Positions 32,041 to 41,406 of a stretch of DNA of 64,000 nucleotides are shown here, one piece after another. The stretch covers positions 61,021 to 125,020 of the forward strand of contig MEPR01000052.1 in assembly GCA_001769835.1 (NCBI GenBank), read 5' to 3'. A model generated the notes under the pieces. It saw only the letters and a list, made by a program, of their open reading frames with translations. It was not told where the DNA came from and made no database searches. The translations under genes and the position numbers were made by a program. Origin of the DNA: Bdellovibrionales bacterium GWB1_55_8 (GTDB taxonomy: Bacteria; Bdellovibrionota; UBA1018). How positions within the stretch are numbered: position 1 is the first letter of the stretch; each line of letters begins with the position of its first letter.

Positions 32041-33551
32041 CACCGACGTCCTCGTTTCTTGCGAGCCTGCTCTGAGTGAGAGGCAACGGAGAACCCGCCT
32101 GTTAGAGAGCGGCCGTTCAATTTCGGGGGCTGGTAGAAACGGGAACGGCTGATCAGCAAGTCGATCTCGTCCTGTTGCGAAGGGATCGTGAGGATAAAGC
32201 CCCTGGGCAATGCAACCCGGAAATCTCCCACTTCCTGATTCAATTGAACCATCTCGTGCAACGAAAGGCCGCGGCTCATCGCGAATTCCGAGAGAGAGGT
32301 GGGTGCCTTCAGTTCCGCGAAAGTCACCGCGCGGGAATTGGGCTTGCGAAGGTCGTTGTAGAGAAGATCGCGGTAGGCTTCGGCGTGGACCATTGCGAGG
32401 AATTCGGCGTAGTAGTTTCGACTGGCCCAACCAACGCCATGGCGATGCGGTCCGCAGGTCTTGAAAACATGCGCGACTGACCTGAATTCATCGGACGTGC
32501 GCGAGGCGATATTTCGGAGGTGGCGCATTCCATGATTGTAGGAGGTCACGGCAAGAGCCCAATTGCCAAGTATCCGGCGGTTGCGCTTCAGAAGCTTCGC
32601 CGCAGCAACGGTTGATTTCAGGGGGGAGAGTCTTTCGTCGATTTTGCTCGCCGGATGAACCAGGAGGTATTCCTTGGCTGAATCCGGCATGAACTGCCAC
32701 ACGCCCGCCGCACCAACGCGAGACGTGACCCCGACATTAAATGAGCTTTCCACAAGGCTTAATCTGACAAGCTCCTTCGGCAGGTCGAATCCGGCAAAAA
32801 CTTTTTCCATCTTCGGAAAAAAATCCTCCGCCGTGGCGAGACCGGCAATGACATTATCGCGCTGTCCGGTTTGAGAGCGGAACGTGCCGGCCAGGTCTTT
32901 AAATGAATGCTTATGGGGGATTTTCTTCAAAGCAGCCAGGATGTTCGCTTCCTCCGGGGTTGGCTTGCGGGGCCTCGGGTTTTTCATCAGGCGAGCGAAC
33001 GCCGCTTTGTATTTTTTGATTTTGGTTGCAATCGCCTTCTTTGAGACAAGCTCATAAACAATCTTATTTCGTGCAGTGGCTGCGAGATCGCTGAAGTCCA
33101 ATGCTTCGTAAATGATCTCAGGATGTTTTGAATCGAAGAGAACGATGTTTCGGGTGCTGTATTGCGCGTATATCTTGAACCAGAATTCGACGTTGTTCTT
33201 GATCTCCGGTGGAACCTTGAATTCGTTCGAAATTCTATTCTGCGAATCGGTCAGAACCTGTTTCGAAAGCGCAGCCGAGAGGCCCTGCTCGTTCCCAGCC
33301 AGGTGAGAGTTAAGCTGAGCATTAAAAAACGCCACTTCGTCAAACGCCCCGGCCGTGCTTCCGACCATAGCGGCAGGATTGGCGTAGGCTGCCCAGACAG
33401 GACCGGGCAGCGCTTGTACCAAAGCCGCCAATGTCCCGGTGGCCACCGCGAATGCAACCAGTCCGTGTCTGCGAAATCCAACTTTTGAGCGCGCACAAGT
33501 TCCCATTTCAGCACTTCCTGGTTCACCACAAAGCAAGGAGCTTGCCGGCAA
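32040..33551 (-). CDS. Lytic murein transglycosylase with SLT domain and C-terminal LysM-like region (MltD-like)
   Basis: LVRLSLVESSFNVGVTSRVGAAGVWQFMPDSAKEYL, NWALAVTSYNHGMRHL; C-terminal LHEMVQLNQEVGDFRVALPRGFILTIP. Confidence 0.88.
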   Translation of the reverse strand: MPASSLLCGEPGSAEMGTCARSKVGFRRHGLVAFAVATGTLAALVQALPGPVWAAYANPAAMVGSTAGAFDEVAFFNAQLNSHLAGNEQGLSAALSKQVLTDSQNRISNEFKVPPEIKNNVEFWFKIYAQYSTRNIVLFDSKHPEIIYEALDFSDLAATARNKIVYELVSKKAIATKIKKYKAAFARLMKNPRPRKPTPEEANILAALKKIPHKHSFKDLAGTFRSQTGQRDNVIAGLATAEDFFPKMEKVFAGFDLPKELVRLSLVESSFNVGVTSRVGAAGVWQFMPDSAKEYLLVHPASKIDERLSPLKSTVAAAKLLKRNRRILGNWALAVTSYNHGMRHLRNIASRTSDEFRSVAHVFKTCGPHRHGVGWASRNYYAEFLAMVHAEAYRDLLYNDLRKPNSRAVTFAELKAPTSLSEFAMSRGLSLHEMVQLNQEVGDFRVALPRGFILTIPSQQDEIDLLISRSRFYQPPKLNGRSLTGGFSVASHSEQARKKRGRR

Positions 33552-33724
33552 AAATTCGAGCTAAGTGGTTGAATTCAGGTGTGTCTTTTAATACGCCCCT
33601 GTCTAAACTTCAGACAGGTGCTCAGTAGCCAATGGGCGGCTGCCGAAACCGCTAAAAATCGGACCTGCGGGGAGCATTTGTGGTTCCCGTGGCGCTGACC
33701 CGAAGGGAGTGCTAAAACCGAAGA

Positions 33725-33982
33725 ATGGCAGAAAATTCAACAGCTAGCACTGCGGGGGCGCTCCGTTTTGAAGAGGCGCTTGAACAACTTCAATCAGCGG
33801 TGAAGCGCCTCGAAGGTGGCGAACTGGGCCTCGAAGACGCCCTCCGTTGCTTTGAGGATGGAGTTCGGCTCACGCGCATCTGCCAGGAACATCTTTCAGT
33901 CGCAGAACAGCGGGTCGATGTATTGATGAAATCCGCCACGGGCGAACCAGAAATGCAACCCTTTCCCGGAAACAAGACCTGA
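33725..33982 (+). CDS. xseB: Exodeoxyribonuclease VII small subunit
   Basis: 85 aa; FEEALEQLQSAVKRLEGGELGLEDALRCFEDGVRLTRICQEHLSVAEQRV; adjacent to dxs. Confidence 0.93.
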   Translation: MAENSTASTAGALRFEEALEQLQSAVKRLEGGELGLEDALRCFEDGVRLTRICQEHLSVAEQRVDVLMKSATGEPEMQPFPGNKT

Positions 33983-33987
33983 GCGTC

Positions 33988-35745
33988 ATGTCGAGCTTCA
34001 AGATCCGGGGACCTGAGGATCTCCGCAACCTCAGCCTCACGGAATTGGAGCACCTGGCACAGGACCTTCGCCAAACGATTCTTTCCGTATCCCTCAGGAA
34101 CGGAGGACATCTCGGGGCCAGTCTGGGCGCCGTTGAACTCGCAATCGCGCTGCATCGGATGTTTGATTCGCCTTCCGAGCCGGTCCTTTGGGACGTCGGT
34201 CATCAGGCCTATGCACACAAGCTTCTGACAGGCCGCTGGGAGCAGTTTGACAGCATGAGACTGCGCGGCGGTGTTTCCGGATTTCCCACTCGCGCCGAAA
34301 GCCAGCACGACGTTTTCGGTACGGGCCATAGCAGTACGGCGGTTTCTGCCGCGCTGGCAATGGCGTGGGCCAGGCGCGGAACTCAGCAATGGACGGTCGC
34401 GGTGGTCGGTGACGGGGGCCTGAGCGCCGGCCTTTCATTTGAGGCGTTGAACAATATCAAATCCCTGGATCTCGGTCCGCTCCTCATCGTGCTCAATGAC
34501 AATCATATGTCCATTTCCAGGAGTGTCGGGGCGCTCCCGAGTATTCTCTCAGGTTCGGCACCAGATTACTTTCAGGCATTCGGCCTCGATTTTCACGGAC
34601 CGGTCGACGGTAATCATATTCCTTCATTGATTAACGTGTTTTCGTCCATCAAGACGTCAACCCCCGAGCGGCCCTTGATTCTTCACGCGCTTACAGAGAA
34701 GGGCCGCGGATACGCGCCAGCCGAAGAGTTTCCCGGTGTTTACCACGGTGTGAGCCCAGTGAAGAAAATGTCGACCGAGAAAATCACTGGTTCTCATTTT
34801 TTGCGCAAGAGACCGGCAGTGAGTTTCAGTGAGGAGCTCGGGAAGTGCCTTTGTGAAGCAGCCGCACGGGATCCAAAAGTGGTGGCGATTAGTGCCGCCA
34901 TGCTTGAGGGCACGGGACTTTCTGAATTCGCGCGGCGCTTTCCTGAGCGGACCTTCGACGTGGGAATTGCGGAGCCTCACGCGGTCACTTTTGCAGCGGG
35001 CCTGGCAACCCAGGGGTATCGGCCAGTGGTCGCAATATACAGCACATTTCTGCAGCGAGCGCTCGATTCGATTGTGCACGATGTCGTTTTGCAGAAACTT
35101 CCGGTGGTCTTTGCGATAGATCGCGCCGGCCTCGTCGGACCCGACGGACCCACTCATCACGGAGTCTTTGATCTGAGCTATCTGGGGATGCTTCCGGGGA
35201 TCAGGATATATGCTCCGGCTTGTATTTCCGATCTGAGAGCGCTGCTCAGTCGAGCACTGAACGACAGCGGGCCGGTTGCGATCCGTTTTCCGCGGGGTGG
35301 GGCAGAGACCGAGTTCGCGCCCCTCGCGGAAAATTCAGGTATGCGGACGCTCCGCGCTGTCGCCGATCCTGACCTCATTGTCGTGGCGTTGGGCACCACG
35401 ACGGCGAACGCTTGGACGGCTATCGAGGCGAGTGATCCCGGGGGCGAAAAGGTCTCCATTGTAAGCGTTGTTTGCGCCAAGCCGATTCCAGAGGAGCTTC
35501 ATGAATTCTTGCGTGCTTACCCCGCAATTTCGGTGGCAGTGGTCGAGGCGGGGGTGGTCTCTGGCGGATTTGGGCAGCAACTCGCGGTCCATCACGCTGA
35601 CCGGAACTTTGAATTCATCGGTATACCGGACCGGTTCATAGCCCACGGTTCTCTTCTAGAGCTGGAGGAGGACGTCGGGCTATCCGCTAGGGCACTCGAG
35701 GAACGTTTCCGTGCATTGCTCGCGATTCGGGGAGGCGTCGGGTGA
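33988..35745 (+). CDS. dxs: 1-deoxy-D-xylulose-5-phosphate synthase
   Basis: HLGASLGAVELAIALHRMFDSPSEPVLWDVGHQAYAHKLLTGR, VVGDGGLSAGLSFEALNN, DRAGLVGPDGPTHHGVFDLSYL. Confidence 0.97.
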   Translation: MSSFKIRGPEDLRNLSLTELEHLAQDLRQTILSVSLRNGGHLGASLGAVELAIALHRMFDSPSEPVLWDVGHQAYAHKLLTGRWEQFDSMRLRGGVSGFPTRAESQHDVFGTGHSSTAVSAALAMAWARRGTQQWTVAVVGDGGLSAGLSFEALNNIKSLDLGPLLIVLNDNHMSISRSVGALPSILSGSAPDYFQAFGLDFHGPVDGNHIPSLINVFSSIKTSTPERPLILHALTEKGRGYAPAEEFPGVYHGVSPVKKMSTEKITGSHFLRKRPAVSFSEELGKCLCEAAARDPKVVAISAAMLEGTGLSEFARRFPERTFDVGIAEPHAVTFAAGLATQGYRPVVAIYSTFLQRALDSIVHDVVLQKLPVVFAIDRAGLVGPDGPTHHGVFDLSYLGMLPGIRIYAPACISDLRALLSRALNDSGPVAIRFPRGGAETEFAPLAENSGMRTLRAVADPDLIVVALGTTTANAWTAIEASDPGGEKVSIVSVVCAKPIPEELHEFLRAYPAISVAVVEAGVVSGGFGQQLAVHHADRNFEFIGIPDRFIAHGSLLELEEDVGLSARALEERFRALLAIRGGVG

Positions 35746-36473
35746 AAAAACGAATCGATCTTCTCCTGCTGGAGCGCGGTATGGTTGATAGCCGGGCGAA
35801 GGCACAGGCCCTGATCCTGAGTGGAAACGTCTTGGTGGCGGATGTGCCGGTCACCAAACCCGGGCAGCTTGTCTCGGACGAGTTGCCGTTGAGAATCCGC
35901 GGTGAGGATCATCCCTGGGTTTCTCGCGGCGGAATCAAGCTGGCCGGCGCCTTGAAGGAATTTCAGATTCCGGTGAAGGGGCGCACGGCTCTTGACGTGG
36001 GTGCATCAACCGGGGGTTTCACGCACGTGCTTCTTGCGAACGGAATTGAGCGGGTATTTGCGGTCGACGTGGGACACAACCAGCTTGATTGGAAAATCCG
36101 TTCAGATGAGCGAGTGAGCGTTTATGAAAAGGTGAACGCAAGGCATATGACTCCGGATCTCATCGGCCGTCAGGTCGACCTGATCGTTGTTGACGTTTCG
36201 TTTATTTCCCTCGAAAAGATTTTTCCGGCCCTTATGGCATTTGCGCACGCGGAGACGGACTGGGTTACACTTATCAAGCCGCAGTTTGAGGTCGGGAAGG
36301 AAAAGGTCGGCAAGGGCGGACTTGTCTCTTCGGATTCCGATCGGGAAGACGCGGTGAAGCGGCTTACTGATTTTGGTGAAACGCTTGGCTTGCGGAGGCT
36401 GGGCTTGATAGAATCCCCGATAACCGGGGCTACCGGTAACAAGGAGTATTTGGCGCATTGGAGAAAAGCGTGA
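35742..36473 (+). CDS. TlyA family rRNA methyltransferase / S4-domain protein
   Basis: KKRIDLLLLERGMVDSRAKAQALILSGNVLV, YVSRGGIKLAGAL-type motif (WVSRGGIKLAGALKEF), LDVGASTGGFTHVLL. Confidence 0.95.
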   Translation: MKKRIDLLLLERGMVDSRAKAQALILSGNVLVADVPVTKPGQLVSDELPLRIRGEDHPWVSRGGIKLAGALKEFQIPVKGRTALDVGASTGGFTHVLLANGIERVFAVDVGHNQLDWKIRSDERVSVYEKVNARHMTPDLIGRQVDLIVVDVSFISLEKIFPALMAFAHAETDWVTLIKPQFEVGKEKVGKGGLVSSDSDREDAVKRLTDFGETLGLRRLGLIESPITGATGNKEYLAHWRKA

Positions 36474-37360
36474 TTCGTTCATCGTTGGTTATGCTTACGG
36501 TTCTGACATGGCTGGTCTCCGGGTGTTCGACCGCGCGCAAATCTGCGATGCCGGAGGATGCGGATCAGGATTCTTCGGTCAGCGCGGATGTCGCCGGCCC
36601 TCCCGAGGCTTACGGTCCGCTACCAGCGCCAAAATACGGCCCTGACCCCGTGAAGCTGCGGCCTGTTGTTCTTGTTCTCAGTCCCGGAATGGCGAGAGGG
36701 TTCGCGCATGCCGGTGTGCTTCGCGTCCTGGCGGAAAATTCAATACCGATCGGCGCGATCGTTGGATCAGAAATGGGCGCACTCATTGGGGCGCTCTATG
36801 CATTGGACCCGAACATGAACCGACTTGAATGGTCCATGATGAAATTCGAGAAGGAAGTTTTCGCGAAAAAAGGTCTGTTCGCTGCTGTGTTTTCGGGTGC
36901 GGAGCCTCGGCTCGAGGCGGAATTGAAGCGGACGTTTTCGTCACGTGAAATAAGCGATGCGCAAATCCCGATGCGCCTGGCGCTTCGGATCAAGGGCGCG
37001 TCCATGCCCACGCTCGTGGATCGAGGTCCCGTCACAGAAGGACTTCGTGCGGCGCTCGCGGCCGACGGCTTTTTCAGTCCGGCGATCTGGAATGACGGCC
37101 TTGCGGTGTCAGCCAAGGAATCCTGGAACAGTCTCGTGCGAGAGGCGCGGGATCTTGCAATCGGTCCGTTACTTATCGTTAACGTCACAGGATCCGCCGA
37201 TCCTGCCGTACGGACAGACGAAGTGGTTCTTTCACCGGATTTGAACGGCCTTGGCGACAAGGACTTCACCAAGAGAACAGAACTTACGTTTCGAGGGGCC
37301 AATTCGGCAAAGCGTGCATTGTCCCGAATTCGAGAGTTAACGGGAGCGAAAGCTCGATGA
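36470..37360 (+). CDS. Patatin-like lipoprotein with altered nucleophile elbow (probable pseudo-phospholipase)
   Basis: Probable GTG start at 36470 overlapping tlyA stop; lipobox LVSGC; RPVVLVLSPGMARGFAHAGVLRVL...IVGSEMGALIGALYAL aligns to the patatin/RssA core. Confidence 0.85.
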   Translation: MIRSSLVMLTVLTWLVSGCSTARKSAMPEDADQDSSVSADVAGPPEAYGPLPAPKYGPDPVKLRPVVLVLSPGMARGFAHAGVLRVLAENSIPIGAIVGSEMGALIGALYALDPNMNRLEWSMMKFEKEVFAKKGLFAAVFSGAEPRLEAELKRTFSSREISDAQIPMRLALRIKGASMPTLVDRGPVTEGLRAALAADGFFSPAIWNDGLAVSAKESWNSLVREARDLAIGPLLIVNVTGSADPAVRTDEVVLSPDLNGLGDKDFTKRTELTFRGANSAKRALSRIRELTGAKAR

Positions 37361-39927
37361 AAACAAAAACGGGCGCATTCATTCGCATTTTATTTTTCAC
37401 GATGCTCGGCGGGACGGCACTTACTCTGGTCGGCGTCGGCATTGTCGGCTGGTATTTTTCCCGGGATCTGCCGGACATCGTCACGGCAAACGATTATCGT
37501 CCGCTAGGCGTGACCCAGATCATCGCAACGGGCAGCTCGGCCCCGGATGCTCCGCAACAGGTCATCGGTGAGTTCTACAAAGAACGCCGGTATCTCATCC
37601 CTTATGACAAAATTCCTGAGCAAGTCGTGCACGCATTCATCTCGGCCGAGGACGATCAGTTTTTTGAACACTCTGGAATCAACATCGCGAGTATCATTAG
37701 GGCCGGTATCGCCAATTTTAAGGCCGGCCATGTGGTGCAGGGTGGAAGTACGATCACGCAGCAGGTCGCCAAATCACTTGTTCTTACCTCCGAGCGAAGC
37801 TTCGTCAGGAAGGCGAAAGAAGTCATCGTCGCGTCGCGGATCGAGAAAAATCTCTCGAAGTCCCAGATTCTTTATCTGTATTTGAATCAGATTTATCTGG
37901 GTCATGGCGCTTATGGCGTGCAGTCGGCGGCTAAGACATATTTCCGGAAAGATATTTCTGAGGTTTCAGTGGCGGAGGCGGCGCTTCTCGCCGGGCTTCC
38001 GCAGGCTCCTGGCAAATACAGTCCCGTTCAGAATCCTAAAAAGGCCAAGGAGCGGCAGATTTATGTGCTCCGTCGGATGGCTGAAAATCATTTCATCACC
38101 AAGGATCAGATGACCGAGGCCGTCGCTCAGCCGATGCGCATTCATTATGACGAGGACGTGAACAAGAGGGTGGCGGCATATTTTGTCGAGCATCTTCGCA
38201 GGTATCTTGTCGAGAAGTACGGCGACAAGGCCGTTTATGAGGATGCCCTCACGATCCGAATCCCGCTCAAGCCGGAACTGGCCAAGGCATCGACGCGCGG
38301 CCTTCGTGAAGGCATCGAGGCCATCGATAAGCGTATTGGATACCGCGGGCCGATCAGCAAGTTGAAAAGTCCGGCTGAAATTGACGAGGCATTGCAGAAC
38401 ATACGCCTTAAACTGATCGAAACAAAAATCGGCTATCAGATGCTGATGCCTGATGGACGCCTGGACCCGATTGAGGCAGTTCAGGATGCCGGTTTCAGTA
38501 ATGATCGCGATCTTCTTGAGACTGGCGAGATTTACCGCGCAGTCGTCATGGGCGTGAATGACAAGGAGAAGGCTGCTACCGTCCGGATCGGCGGGGTAGA
38601 CGCCAGGTTGCCTATTGAGCACTTGAAATGGGCGAGATTGATTCGCGAAGACCGCGTAGGGGCAGCGCCGTCCCTGCCCTCGCATGTGCTGGCCAAAGGA
38701 GACCTAATCCTGGTGAAAGTCCAGGAGGCAGCGTTGGATAAACCGATCGTAGTGTCTCTGGAGCAGGTTCCGCAAGTTCAGGGAGCACTCTTCTCCGTCG
38801 ACGTGACCACTGGAGAAGTGCTGGCTATGGAGGGCGGATACGATTTTGAAACATCGGAGTTCAACCGCGCAGTCCAGGCTCAACGTCAACCCGGCTCGGC
38901 TTTCAAGCCCATCATCTATTCCGCAGGACTGGAGAAGGGCTATACGCCCGCTTCCATCATCGTGGATTCCCCGGTTGTTTACGAAGACACGGAATCAGGG
39001 AAGTGGAAGCCCACCAACTTTGAAGAAAAATTTTATGGCGACACGACATTTCGCCAGGCGCTCATCAAATCGCGCAACGTCCCCACCATCAAGATTGTGC
39101 AAGAGCTGCAGGTCGGACGAATGATTGAATACGCACGGCGTATCGGCATGAGCGGACAGTTCAATCAGGATCTGTCCATTGCCCTTGGAAGCGGTTCCGT
39201 GAGTCTGATGGATCTTACGCGCGCTTACGCTGTTTTTCCCAGGCTTGGCAGGAAGCTGAATCCCGTTTTCATTCATTCGATTATGGATCGCGATGGACGC
39301 GTGCTTGAAGAATCAGACCCGGAAGAGAACAAGATGCGCTTCGCCTTCGCGGATGCGCAGGAAGCGGCAGAGCCTGATCCGGAATCCAGTGCAACGCCAA
39401 CGCCGTCGAATTTGTCGGACTACCCCCTTTCCACCGATTCCGGACAAGTGCTGGATCCGCGCGTGGCTTACGTGATGACCCATCTTTTGAAAGAAGTGGT
39501 GAATTCCGGCACGGGTCAGGCTGCGAAGACGCTTGGCCGTCCGGCTGCCGGGAAGACCGGCACAACCAATGATTACCTGGATGCCTGGTTCGTAGGGTTC
39601 ACTCCGAATGTCCTCACTGGCGTCTGGGTTGGCCACGACAACCTAAAGAGCATGGGTCAAAGCGAAACGGGCGCTCGAGCGGCTTTACCGATCTGGCTGA
39701 GTTTTATGAAAGAGGCTGTGAAGTCGTACCCTGAAGGGGATTTCACTGTTCCGCCGGGGGTTGTGTTTGCAACGATTCACCCGGTTTCCGGCAAGCTTGT
39801 TCCGCCTAACTCCCCGAATTCCATAAAAGAAGCGTTTATTGAAGGCACTGAGCCGACCGAAACGGAGCCCGCCGGGCGTGGGATTCCTGACGCAGGGAGT
39901 GATTTCTTTAAAGAAGATCGAGAATGA
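37357..39927 (+). CDS. Penicillin-binding protein 1A (bifunctional GT51 / transpeptidase)
   Basis: FISAEDDQFFEHSGINIASIIRAG, GGSTITQQVAKSLVL, RQPGSAFKPIIYSAGLEKG, AAGKTGTTNDYLDAWFVGFTP. Confidence 0.96.
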   Translation: MKTKTGAFIRILFFTMLGGTALTLVGVGIVGWYFSRDLPDIVTANDYRPLGVTQIIATGSSAPDAPQQVIGEFYKERRYLIPYDKIPEQVVHAFISAEDDQFFEHSGINIASIIRAGIANFKAGHVVQGGSTITQQVAKSLVLTSERSFVRKAKEVIVASRIEKNLSKSQILYLYLNQIYLGHGAYGVQSAAKTYFRKDISEVSVAEAALLAGLPQAPGKYSPVQNPKKAKERQIYVLRRMAENHFITKDQMTEAVAQPMRIHYDEDVNKRVAAYFVEHLRRYLVEKYGDKAVYEDALTIRIPLKPELAKASTRGLREGIEAIDKRIGYRGPISKLKSPAEIDEALQNIRLKLIETKIGYQMLMPDGRLDPIEAVQDAGFSNDRDLLETGEIYRAVVMGVNDKEKAATVRIGGVDARLPIEHLKWARLIREDRVGAAPSLPSHVLAKGDLILVKVQEAALDKPIVVSLEQVPQVQGALFSVDVTTGEVLAMEGGYDFETSEFNRAVQAQRQPGSAFKPIIYSAGLEKGYTPASIIVDSPVVYEDTESGKWKPTNFEEKFYGDTTFRQALIKSRNVPTIKIVQELQVGRMIEYARRIGMSGQFNQDLSIALGSGSVSLMDLTRAYAVFPRLGRKLNPVFIHSIMDRDGRVLEESDPEENKMRFAFADAQEAAEPDPESSATPTPSNLSDYPLSTDSGQVLDPRVAYVMTHLLKEVVNSGTGQAAKTLGRPAAGKTGTTNDYLDAWFVGFTPNVLTGVWVGHDNLKSMGQSETGARAALPIWLSFMKEAVKSYPEGDFTVPPGVVFATIHPVSGKLVPPNSPNSIKEAFIEGTEPTETEPAGRGIPDAGSDFFKEDRE

Positions 39928-39961
39928 TGCCGACACGCCATTGGGAGCTGTTACAATCTCA

Positions 39962-40852
39962 ATGGGAGTACGAAGTAGTCTGCGTAGTTCATTTTCCGTC
40001 TCTGTTTTTCTCCATGCCCTTCTCGTCACGTTGTTTTGGGTGCTAGGGCGCCAATCAACACCGACGAGTCCGCCTTCGCGGTTGACCTGGGTGGAGTTGG
40101 AGCCGCAATCGGCATCCAAACAGGTGCAGCCTCGTTCAAAGGCTGAAGAAAAAATTCGTAAACAGTTGGTTCAAACCGAGAAGGGCAGCCTGACGGACAA
40201 GGCTACGCCGAATGCGTTTCTAGGCGAACGGACTCAAACCGTCGAGAAACAGACAGTCAGCACACGACGTCTAATGGATCCCTCACCCATGGGCTCTCGG
40301 GCCCACGAGAAGCCAACAGCACGGTCCGAAAACATTCGCCAGAAGGCCGAGAAACTTCAGCCCCAGAAGGAGCTGGCGAATCTTGGTTTGCCCATCTTGC
40401 CCACAGCGAAGCCACGGGACTTTTTTGAAGACGCTTCCCGTTGGGCAGCGCAGGGGACGGGCGCTCCTCAAGATTTTGTCCGAGGAGTTCAGCTCAGCGA
40501 CAGGACAGCCCTGAATACAAAAGAATTTATATTTTTCGGATATTTTCAGCGCATTCGCGAAAGGCTCGACCGCGCATGGGTGCCGATCTTAAGGCACAAG
40601 TTGGTCACTTATAATCGTACAGGGCGCCGACTTGCGAGCGATATGGATTACACCACCAAGGTTTTGGTCACGTTGAATCCGACCGGTGAAATTGTCAGGG
40701 TCCAGGTGATGGGTGAGTCGGGTACGCGCGATTTGGATGAAGCCGCCGTGAATGCATTCAATCAGGCGGGCCCGTTTCCGAATCCTCCCAAGGGGATTAT
40801 CGATCGCAATGGCGAGATTCAGATTCCTTGGGAATTCATTCTCAAAACCTAG
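39962..40852 (+). CDS. TonB-like energy transducer / periplasmic protein with TonB C-terminal domain
   Basis: N-terminal TM (SVSVFLHALLVTLFWVLG), Pro/Lys-rich linker, C-terminal VLVTLNPTGEIVRVQVMGESGTRDLDEAAVNAFNQAGPFPNPPKGII. Confidence 0.82.
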   Translation: MGVRSSLRSSFSVSVFLHALLVTLFWVLGRQSTPTSPPSRLTWVELEPQSASKQVQPRSKAEEKIRKQLVQTEKGSLTDKATPNAFLGERTQTVEKQTVSTRRLMDPSPMGSRAHEKPTARSENIRQKAEKLQPQKELANLGLPILPTAKPRDFFEDASRWAAQGTGAPQDFVRGVQLSDRTALNTKEFIFFGYFQRIRERLDRAWVPILRHKLVTYNRTGRRLASDMDYTTKVLVTLNPTGEIVRVQVMGESGTRDLDEAAVNAFNQAGPFPNPPKGIIDRNGEIQIPWEFILKT

Positions 40853-40858
40853 TAAGTC

Positions 40859-41272
40859 CTAGGATTTAAGCCGCAAGACGGCTTCCATTCCCTCGCGAGT
40901 AAGATAGTCGCCCCAGAGGCGATCGACTTTTCTGAACGTCGCGATCACCTGCTCAGCGGCGACTCTTTCGTCAATGCCCTCATCGACCGAAAGGCGATGA
41001 ACGGCGCCCAGAATCGCACGGAACGCGGGTGAGGCAACAGATTTCATCAGTTCGCGGGAAATCTCTTCCGCGGACAGGGACGGCTGCGTACGCACGAGCG
41101 CCGTATTGAAAATTTGTTGCAGTGCTTCCGGCGCGCGAGGGGCCGTTGATTGAGACGACGAATGAAGCAGGCTCGGATTCGAACCTTCTTTCGAATCATT
41201 TCGAGAATCCATGGGCCTCCGGATGGGAGCGGCGATGCTTGCTTGAGAACTCATGTGCATGGTGATGACCAA
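40859..41272 (-). CDS. Hypothetical protein
   Basis: Non-overlapping ORF in a convergent arrangement with the TonB-like gene; helical C-terminus (RTQPSLSAEEISRELMKSV...); no family recognised. Confidence 0.5.
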   Translation of the reverse strand: MVITMHMSSQASIAAPIRRPMDSRNDSKEGSNPSLLHSSSQSTAPRAPEALQQIFNTALVRTQPSLSAEEISRELMKSVASPAFRAILGAVHRLSVDEGIDERVAAEQVIATFRKVDRLWGDYLTREGMEAVLRLKS

Positions 41273-41406
41273 TTCCTAACATTGTCCGGCTGAAACGGAG
41301 GGCCACCATAACTCCAAAATGATGAAGGGAACAAGTCGATAACCCAAGAAAGTGGTCAAGAGTTTTTTTAAGGAGAAAGAAAAAAACAGTTGGTAAGAAG
41401 GAGTAT

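Noticed and set aside
32041-32430. N-terminal 130 aa of the EEP ORF
   Set aside because: Overlaps the transglycosylase in another frame; signal-peptide start at 32040 is far more plausible.
36938-36952. TCACGTGA palindrome in the patatin-like gene as parS
   Set aside because: Core only; flanks do not match TGTT...AACA.
36796-37302. 168-aa ORF on - strand
   Set aside because: Antisense to the patatin-like gene; no supporting features.
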